A stretch of DNA of 64,000 nucleotides, taken from contig NZ_CM001440.1 in NCBI RefSeq assembly GCF_000244975.1, forward strand, positions 2,216,325 to 2,280,324. The letters are read 5' to 3'. Below are positions 54,086 to 64,000 of this stretch, in pieces; position 1 is the stretch's first letter; each line of letters starts with the position of its first letter. A model generated the notes under the pieces. It saw only the letters and a program-made list of their open reading frames with translations. It did not search any database and was not told the origin of the DNA. This stretch comes from Saccharomonospora cyanea NA-134 (GTDB taxonomy: Bacteria; Actinomycetota; Actinomycetes; Mycobacteriales; Pseudonocardiaceae). The position numbers were made by a program, and so were the translations under genes.

Positions 54086-55078
54086 TCAGCGCCGGCCGAT
54101 CGCGGCCAGCGTCTCCAGCACGGCGGTGTGCAGTGACTCCGCCGACGGGAGCGCCGCCGTCTCGAGCGGTTTGGCGTAGGGGAGGGGGACTTCCGCCGCG
54201 GCGACGCGCCGCACGGGGGCGTCGAGATGGTCGAAGGCTCCGTCCGAGATCGACGCGGCGATCTCGGCGCCGACGCCGTAGGTGAGCCAGTCGTCCTCGG
54301 CCACGACCACGCACCCGGTCCTGCGGGCGGAGGCCACCAGGGTCTCGCGGTCGAGTGGGCGGAGACTGCGGAGGTCGATCACCTCGGCCGAGACGCCGGA
54401 CTCGTCACGCAGCCGGTCGGCGACCTCCACGGCGACCGCGGCCATGCGCGAGTAACCGACGATCGTGATGTCCGTCCCCTCCCGCACCACCGCCGCCCTG
54501 CCGATCTCGGCGGGGCCGAGGTCGTCGGGGACCTCTCCCTTGGTGTTGTAGAGAGCGAGGTTTTCGAGGAAGAGAACGGGATCGTCGTCGCGCACCGCGG
54601 CGAGAAGCAACGCGCGAGCGTCGGCGGGCGTGCTCGGGGCGACCACCTTGAGGCCGGGCACGAACGCGTAGTACAGCTCGATGTTCTGCGAGTGGGTGGC
54701 GCCGAGCTGCTGACCGCCGCCGCCGGGGGTCCGGATGACCATCGGCACGCTGGTCTGCCCGCCGAACATGCCGTAGATCTTCGCCGCGTGGTTGACGATC
54801 TGGTCCAGTGCCAGCAGGGAGAAGTTGATCGTCATGATCTCCACGATCGGGCGGAGACCGAGCATCGCCGCGCCGACCGCGGCGCCGACGAAGCCCTCCT
54901 CGGCGATGGGGGTGTCGCGCACGCGCTTCTCCCCGAACTCCTCCAGGAGCCCCGAGGTGATCTTGTACGAGCCCCCGAAGACGCCGATCTCCTCGCCGAT
55001 GAGCAGGACGTCGTCGTCCCGGCGCAGCTCCTCACGCAACGTGTTGCGCAGTGCTTCGCGATAACTGATGACGGGCAC
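54086..55078 (-). CDS. 2-oxoacid/acetoin dehydrogenase E1 beta subunit
   Basis: 330 residues from GTG 55078 (GAAGGA upstream). Transketolase-type pyrimidine domain with EEIGVFGGSYKIT and DTPIAEEGFVGAAVGAAMLG, then a C-terminal transketolase domain (DLRSLRPLDRETLVASA). It forms an alpha2beta2 E1 with the next gene upstream. Sequence resembles both PdhB and AcoB, so the substrate (pyruvate, acetoin or branched-chain oxoacid) is open. Confidence 0.92.
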   Translation of the reverse strand: MPVISYREALRNTLREELRRDDDVLLIGEEIGVFGGSYKITSGLLEEFGEKRVRDTPIAEEGFVGAAVGAAMLGLRPIVEIMTINFSLLALDQIVNHAAKIYGMFGGQTSVPMVIRTPGGGGQQLGATHSQNIELYYAFVPGLKVVAPSTPADARALLLAAVRDDDPVLFLENLALYNTKGEVPDDLGPAEIGRAAVVREGTDITIVGYSRMAAVAVEVADRLRDESGVSAEVIDLRSLRPLDRETLVASARRTGCVVVAEDDWLTYGVGAEIAASISDGAFDHLDAPVRRVAAAEVPLPYAKPLETAALPSAESLHTAVLETLAAIGRR

Positions 55079-55095
55079 AGTGGGTCCTTCGCGGT

Positions 55096-56135
55096 CTAGA
55101 AGAGCGGGTCGGCGGGCAGGCGGCGGTCCTCGCCGCGCACAGGAGTGGCGTAGGTGTGGTCGAACAGGCTCGACGGCTCGGGGTGCGGACTGGCTTCGGC
55201 GAAGGCCACCGCCGCGTCCACCTCCTCGGCCGCCGACTGTTCGAGGGCGTCCGCGCCGTCGTCGTCCACGACGCCCGCGGCGACGAGCTCAGCGCGGAAC
55301 CGGATGAGGGGGTCGGCCGCCCGCGCCGCGGCGATCTCGGTCTCGCTGCGGTACTTGGCCGGGTCGACGACGGAGTGTCCCTTCAACCGGTGGCTGACGG
55401 TCTCCAGCAGCGCCGGGGTCCCTTCCTCGCGCGCCTGGTCGATCAGCCGCCGAGCCGTGTCGCGCACGGCGAGCAGGTCCGTGCCGTCCACCCGTTCCCC
55501 GGGCATGCGGTACGCCGCCGCCCGCCGGAACAACTCGGGCTCGGCCGACGACCGTTCGACGGTGGTGCCCATGCCGAGGTTGTTGTTGATCACGACGAAG
55601 ACCACGGGCAGCCGCCACAGCGCCGCGAGGTTGAGCGATTCGTGGAACGCGCCGATGTTGGTGGTGCCGTCACCCATCTGGCACACGACGACGTCGTCGT
55701 CCCTGCGGTAGTCCACCGCGAGTGCCGCGCCCACGGCCAGGGGCAGCTGCCCTCCGACGATGCCGTACCCGCCGAGGAGCCGGGAGGGGACGTCGAACAG
55801 GTGCATCGAGCCGCCCCAGCCCTTGGAGGTGCCGGTGGTGCGACCGTACAACTCGGCCATCACACGACCGGGTTCGATGCCCTTGGCCAGTGCGTAGCCG
55901 TGTTCGCGGTAGTTGGTGAACAGGTAGTCGGTCGGGCGCATCGCGGCCAGCAGCCCGACGACCGTGGCCTCCTCGCCGAGGTTGAGGTGGCAGTAGCCAC
56001 CGATCTTCGCCTGCGTGTAGCCCTGTGCGGCGCGCTCCTCGAAGCGCCGGACGAGCACCATGTCGCGGTAGTACCGGCGCAGAGTCTCGGGGTCCTCGCC
56101 GGGAAGGGCGGGCCGGGACGCTTCGATCGTTTCGG

Positions 56136-56139
<4 letters not shown>
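55096..56139 (-). CDS. 2-oxoacid/acetoin dehydrogenase E1 alpha subunit
   Basis: 347 residues. The thiamine diphosphate motif is MGDGTTNIGAFHESLN...VVINNN; FTNYREHGYALAKG and GTSKGWGGSMHLFD are conserved active-site loops. YRSETEI near residue 270 falls in the phosphorylation-loop region. ATG 56139 overlaps the E3 stop (ATGA), tying E1 to E3 translation. PdhA/AcoA-like. Confidence 0.92.
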
Positions 56140-59811
<3,672 letters not shown>

Positions 59812-59825
<14 letters not shown>

Positions 59826-60708
59826 GATCCGCCTCCTCCAGATAGAGTTCGAAGGTCACCGCCACCGGATTGCGGCCTTCCACGACCACACCCGTGTGCA
59901 CCCGCCCGTCGAGGTCCACCAACGACCCGGCCAGCACGATCCGGGGGCGTGCCGTGCCCGCGCCGTGGACCGTCCCGGTGAGCGTGGCGAACTCCGTGGC
60001 CGGCCACGGCACCTCCACCAGCCGGGAGCCTCGGCGCAGGTGGGCGCCGACCGCGCTGCCGAGGCTGGCACGGACCACGGCCGAGTCGAACCCCGCCTCG
60101 GCGGCGACGGTCGCCACCGCCTCGTGCAGGTCGACACCAGGTCGGACGCGGGAGACGGCCGCGCGCGGCCCCGGGACGTCACCACACGGCACGGGGTGCG
60201 GGGTGAACACGGGCATCGTGGTCTCCGGGTCGGTGTCGCTCACCAGCGCGACACCCGGCAGGGCCCGCAGCGTCACCTGGATCGGCACGTCCCCCACGGT
60301 GGTCTCCGGCAGGAGGTGGCCTCCCCGCAGCCGCCCCTCGCCGTCGAGCCAGGTGGCGTGGACGTGGGCGAAGCCACGACCCTCGCGCATGCCCACGGCC
60401 GCGGATCCGCCCACCACGAACCCCGGCGCGACGGGCTCGACGGTCTCACTGAACGTCGCGGGCGGCGCGCCGTCGGCGCCGATCGCGGGATGCACGTACC
60501 GCAGCCTGCCGAAACAGCCGTGGGAGAGTTCGGCGTGGGCACCGCGGCAGCCCGCGGACCGGGTGAGTTCCCACAGGGCGTCGGCGACCACCGAGCCCGC
60601 CGGGAGTTCGGCGCGCACCACCGACACCGGTGTGGCCACCGAGACGATCCGCTCGGCCGCCGGGGGCCCCGGATGCACCAGGGGCACACCCGCGCGCCGG
60701 GCCGTCAC
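59812..60708 (-). CDS. Tandem PPC/DUF296-domain protein
   Basis: 298 residues from GTG 60708, overlapping the acyl-CoA synthetase stop. Two PPC-like (DUF296, AF0104-type) domains: about 20-160 with the three-His metal motif FAHVHATW...LRGGHLLP, and about 165-298 with RIVLAGSLVDLDGRVHTGVV and VTFELYL. In the second copy the His triad is not kept. Single-domain PPC proteins form trimers and some plant versions bind DNA; a tandem copy inside an acyl-CoA operon suggests an enzymatic or binding role instead. Function unknown. Confidence 0.65.
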
Positions 60709-62282
60709 GAGGCCGCTCCCTCGTGCTCCAGGCGTTGCCGGATGGTGCGCTTGACCACCTTGCCGTAGCCGGACTTGGGGATGCCGTCCCACCACACGAA
60801 CCGCTTCGGGATCTTGTACCGGGCGAGTGTGTCCGCCAACCATGTTCGTAGTTCCTCGTCGGTGGCCGGATCGCCGTCGGCGGGGACGCACACCGCGACA
60901 CCGACCTCGCCCCACTTCGGGTCGGGTACGCCCACGACCGCCACCTCGGCCACCGCCGGGTGCCGCAGGAGCCTCTCCTCGATCTCTCTCGGGTACACGT
61001 TGGACCCTCCGGAGATGAACATGTCGGAGGCCCGCCCGGTGACGTAGAGGTAGCCCTCGTCGTCGAGCAACCCCAGATCACCCGTGCGGAACCAGCCGTC
61101 GCGGAACGCCGCGGCGTCGGCCTGCGCGTCGTTCAGGTATCCGGCGAACACGGCGGGGCCCGCGACGCAGATCTCCCCCTGCCGCCCGGCGGGCAGCTCC
61201 GTGCCCTCGTCGTCCTGGATGCTCACCTGCATGCCCGTCCTCGGGTAGCCGCAGGTGCCGAACTCCACCCCCTCCGGGGAGGGACGGTCGTGCTGCGCGG
61301 GTGGCAGCACCGTGATGTTGCCGGTCACCTCGCCGAGCCCGTAGTACTGCACGAGCACGTCCCCGAGCACCTCGCGCGCCCGCACCTGGTCCGCGCGGTA
61401 CATCGGGGCGCCCGCGTAGATCACGTAGCGCAGTGAGCGGTGGTCGTGGCGCTCGGCCTCTGGCGCCCTCGTCAACGTGGTCAGGATGGTGGGGACCGTG
61501 AAGGCGTTGGTGACCCTCTCGGCCTCGACCAGCCGCCACACCTCGGCCGGGTCGAGACCGCGTGAGGTGGGCAGGACGGTTTTGGCGCCCCGCGCCACCT
61601 GCGGCAGCAGGTGCACGCCCGCGCCGTGGGACAACGGTGCCACCACGATCTGGGCGTCGGTCTCGGTCAGCCCGGGCATCAGGTCGCACAGGTGGTTGTT
61701 GACGACGAAGCCCATCTGGTCGTGCGTGAGCACCACCGCCTTCGGCCTGCCGCTCGTGCCCGAGGTGAAGAAGTACCAGGCGTGGTCGCCTTCCCACACC
61801 ACCTCGTCCGACTGCCGCGAGCCGGGGGAGGGCAGGGACGCCAGAGCGTTCGCGGTGCCCGGTGCGGCACCGATCCACAGCGTGCCGCCACGCAGGTCGG
61901 CCGTGGCCGCCGCGACGGCGTCGGCGTGTTCGCCGTGGTCCGCGTGACACAGCAGTGCCGAGGGACGCACCAGCTCGGCCAGCCCGGCGACCTCGGAGGG
62001 TGTCAGCCGGTAGTTGGCGGGAGCGAACACGGCCCCGACCCGCCAGACGGCGAACATCGCCTCGACCAGCTCGACGTGGTTCGGCGAGTGCACGAGCACC
62101 GCGTCGCCCCGGCCGATGCCGCGTGAACGCAGCTCGGCGGCCACGGCGCCCACGCGCGCGTCGAGTTCCCGCCACGTCAGCCGCAGCGCGCCCTGGACGA
62201 GGGCGTCCCGTTCCGGCAGCCTGCGCGCCGTCGCGGTGAGCAGCCGTGCCAGGTTGACCGCCCGCCTTCCCCCCGCGCTCAC
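60705..62282 (-). CDS. Acyl-CoA synthetase (AMP-binding, FadD/CaiC-like)
   Basis: 525 residues from GTG 62282. A3 motif YFFTSGTSGRPKAVVLTH, A5 YYGLGEVTG, A7/A8 FRTGDLGLLDDEGYLYVTGR and the C-terminal catalytic Lys in PKSGYGKVVKR. Activates a carboxylic acid to its CoA thioester. Coupled by overlap to the thiolase upstream and DUF296 gene downstream. Substrate class unknown (fatty, aromatic or steroid-derived acid). Confidence 0.9.
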   Translation of the reverse strand: MSAGGRRAVNLARLLTATARRLPERDALVQGALRLTWRELDARVGAVAAELRSRGIGRGDAVLVHSPNHVELVEAMFAVWRVGAVFAPANYRLTPSEVAGLAELVRPSALLCHADHGEHADAVAAATADLRGGTLWIGAAPGTANALASLPSPGSRQSDEVVWEGDHAWYFFTSGTSGRPKAVVLTHDQMGFVVNNHLCDLMPGLTETDAQIVVAPLSHGAGVHLLPQVARGAKTVLPTSRGLDPAEVWRLVEAERVTNAFTVPTILTTLTRAPEAERHDHRSLRYVIYAGAPMYRADQVRAREVLGDVLVQYYGLGEVTGNITVLPPAQHDRPSPEGVEFGTCGYPRTGMQVSIQDDEGTELPAGRQGEICVAGPAVFAGYLNDAQADAAAFRDGWFRTGDLGLLDDEGYLYVTGRASDMFISGGSNVYPREIEERLLRHPAVAEVAVVGVPDPKWGEVGVAVCVPADGDPATDEELRTWLADTLARYKIPKRFVWWDGIPKSGYGKVVKRTIRQRLEHEGAAS

Positions 62283-63451
62283 CGGATCCGCTCCAGGACC
62301 GAGAAGTAGTTGGCGACGGCCGCGCCGCCCATGTTGAACACCCCCGCCAGTTCGGCGCCGTCGACCTGCATGTCGCCCGCCTCCCGGGTCAGTTGCAGCG
62401 CGGCCATGATGTGCTGGGAGATGCCTGTCGCGCCGATCGGATGTCCCTTCGCCTTGAGGCCGCCCGACGGGTTGACGGGCAGGTCGCCGGTGCGTTCCAC
62501 CGTGCCGTCCGCGACCACGGCGGCGCCCTTGCCCGGCTCCGTCAACCCGAACGCCTCGTACTGGAGCAGCTCGGCGATCGTGAAGCAGTCGTGGGTTTCC
62601 AGCAGGTCCAGGTCGTCGAGCGTGATCCCCGCCTCCTCCGTCGCGTGGGTGAACGCGGCCCTGGCGCCGGCCAGCTCCAGCACGTCCGACCGGCGGCTGA
62701 GGGGAAGGTGGTCACTCGCGTGGGCGCGGCCCCGCCAGGTGATGGCGCGTGGGGCCGAGGCGGCGATGCCGGGCGCGGCCACCACCACCGCCGCCGCGCC
62801 GTCCGAGACCAGCGAGCAGTCGGTTCGCCGCAACGGGTCGGCGACGAGCGGGTTGCGCGCCGACACCTCGTCGCAGAAGTCGAGACCGAGGTCCCTGCGC
62901 AGGTGGGCGTGTGGGTTGTCGACGCCGTTGCGGTGGTTCTTGGCGGCGATCCCGGCCAGTGTCCGGCGGTGGTCGCCGTAGCGGTCGAAGTACGTGCGTG
63001 CGAGCCCGGCGAAGACTCCGGCGAAGCTACCCGCGTGTTCCTCCTCCCTGCGGTAGGAGGCGGTCAGCAGCACGTCGTTCAGGACCTCGGGCTCGGCCGT
63101 GGTCATCTTCTCGGCGCCGGCCACGAGCGCGATGCCACCCCGGCCCGACTGCACGAAATCGAGTGCGGCGTACAGCGCGGCGGAGCCGGTGGCGCAGGCG
63201 TTCTCGGCGCGTACGGCGGGCACTCCGGCGAGCTCCGGCAGCCCCACGCCGACCAGGCCTGCCTCGAAACCCTGGCGCGACAACCCTCCGTTGAACACCC
63301 CGACGAACACGCCGTCGACGTCACCGGGCTCCACACCGGCGTGTTCGAGGGCCGTGCCCGTGACACCGGCGAGCAGCGTCTCCACGTCGGGTTCGTCGGC
63401 TCTGCCGAACGTCGAGTGGGCCCATCCGATCATGCTGGGCGAGGTCGTCAT
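62279..63451 (-). CDS. Thiolase-family acyl-CoA acyltransferase (SCP2-thiolase type)
   Basis: 390 residues. Nucleophilic Cys in ENACATGSAALY (about C87), ETHDCFTIAE and NPSGGLKAKGHPIGATG mark the SCPx/lipid-transfer thiolase group, which often acts on bulky or steroid side-chain acyl-CoAs. Second gene after the IclR regulator and overlapping the synthetase start. Confidence 0.9.
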   Translation of the reverse strand: MTTSPSMIGWAHSTFGRADEPDVETLLAGVTGTALEHAGVEPGDVDGVFVGVFNGGLSRQGFEAGLVGVGLPELAGVPAVRAENACATGSAALYAALDFVQSGRGGIALVAGAEKMTTAEPEVLNDVLLTASYRREEEHAGSFAGVFAGLARTYFDRYGDHRRTLAGIAAKNHRNGVDNPHAHLRRDLGLDFCDEVSARNPLVADPLRRTDCSLVSDGAAAVVVAAPGIAASAPRAITWRGRAHASDHLPLSRRSDVLELAGARAAFTHATEEAGITLDDLDLLETHDCFTIAELLQYEAFGLTEPGKGAAVVADGTVERTGDLPVNPSGGLKAKGHPIGATGISQHIMAALQLTREAGDMQVDGAELAGVFNMGGAAVANYFSVLERIR

Positions 63452-63454
63452 GGT

Positions 63455-64000
63455 TCATCCCTCCCGAATGGACTCGTTCGTCGCCGCCAGTGCGGCGTGT
63501 ACGGTCTCGGCCTCGCGTCTCAGGACCTCGGCCAACTCCTCGCGTCGCTGCCCACCGAGCCGCTCGGCGATGCTGGCGACGCTGAGCGCGGCGACGGGAC
63601 GGCCCGTCCCGTCGTTCACGGCCACGCCGATCGCCCACGAACCGGGAACGACCAGACCGTCGTTGAGGGCGTATCCCGCCGTGCGCGTGCGACGAACGAG
63701 GCGCCGTAGCGTGTCGTCGTCGAAGCGGGGATAGTGCGTGCGGGCGGGCGCGGTCGTGGCCAGCACGGCGTCGACCTCGTCGTCCGGCAACGCGCTCAGG
63801 ATGGCGAGGCTGCCAGCTCCGACACCGAGCGGATGGCGGTCCCCCACCGCGAGCGCGTAGTTGCGGATCGGGCCGGGACCTTCCTGCCTTCGCGCGCAGA
63901 CCGCGTAGCTTCCGTGGCGCACGGTGAGGAAAGCCGTGTCTTCGGATACATCGGACAGTCGAATGAGACTGTCCGTGCTGAGGCTGCCCAGCCGATCGGC
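63455..64000 (-). CDS. IclR-family regulator, effector domain (N-terminus outside window)
   Basis: At least 181 residues; the frame is open to the window end on the minus strand (ADRLGSLSTDSLIRL at the edge), so the helix-turn-helix lies beyond base 64000. The visible part is the IclR ligand-binding domain: HPLGVGAGSLAILSALPDDE, AGYALNDGLVVPGSWAIGVAV and RPVAALSVASIAER. The stop is 3 bp before the thiolase start, so it heads and probably controls the acyl-CoA operon. Confidence 0.9.
   Translation of the reverse strand, partial: ADRLGSLSTDSLIRLSDVSEDTAFLTVRHGSYAVCARRQEGPGPIRNYALAVGDRHPLGVGAGSLAILSALPDDEVDAVLATTAPARTHYPRFDDDTLRRLVRRTRTAGYALNDGLVVPGSWAIGVAVNDGTGRPVAALSVASIAERLGGQRREELAEVLRREAETVHAALAATNESIREG

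Overview
The window is high-GC DNA (roughly 70 percent by eye) with strongly G/C-biased third codon positions, frequent GTG starts and dense ATGA/GTGA stop-start overlaps. A complete-looking type VII (ESX) secretion locus, an actinobacterial menaquinol-cytochrome c reductase cytochrome b and PucR/ROK/IclR-type regulators all point to an actinomycete. The gene content is typical of Pseudonocardiaceae (Saccharomonospora/Amycolatopsis-like), but the exact genus is inference. I see no rRNA, tRNA, CRISPR array, insertion sequence or phage gene; this is ordinary chromosome rich in accessory catabolic operons.

Layout. 1-4.6 kb: a GntR regulator cut by the window edge, then two FAD amine/amino-acid oxidases flanking a sodium:solute symporter, probably uptake and oxidation of an N-methylated or D-amino acid. 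4.7-8.2 kb: a streptomycin 3''-phosphotransferase homologue, an amidohydrolase, and a serine hydroxymethyltransferase-like gene broken by one missing G. 8.3-14.4 kb: a regulator, class II HMG-CoA reductase, HMG-CoA lyase and a TctA-type permease, which read as a mevalonate-catabolism operon. 14.6-21.2 kb: an orphan cytochrome b (qcrB), a 1001-residue secreted multidomain sugar-binding protein and cobyric acid synthase.

21.2-37.7 kb: the type VII secretion locus, in four blocks: eccE with a kinase-fold membrane protein that has lost its catalytic loop; eccD (with a frameshift) and eccB; mycosin, YbaB, a small secreted-type protein, a SAV_915-type protein, a glycine-zipper candidate effector and two WXG100-like proteins; and eccC, a small secreted-type protein and a PPE-like protein. 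37.8-40.4 kb: a methyltransferase, cysteine dioxygenase and a lipoprotein with an internal duplication.

40.5-50.1 kb: one tightly coupled eight-gene operon (ROK regulator, solute-binding protein, ABC ATPase, fused two-domain permease, argininosuccinate-lyase-like enzyme, PfkB kinase, amidohydrolase, SIS isomerase/deglycase). The enzyme set matches no pathway I can name with certainty and is the best candidate here for an undescribed catabolic system. 50.2-51.7 kb: a DUF2182/DUF1326 pair. 51.8-59 kb: lipA and a 2-oxoacid/acetoin dehydrogenase complex (E2, E1 beta, E1 alpha, frameshifted E3) below a PucR-type regulator. 59-64 kb: an IclR-controlled operon of thiolase, acyl-CoA synthetase, tandem DUF296 protein and short-chain dehydrogenase.

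Three otherwise intact genes (SHMT-like, eccD, lpd) are each broken by a single-base indel in a G run. That pattern suggests base-calling errors in the source assembly rather than three real pseudogenes.
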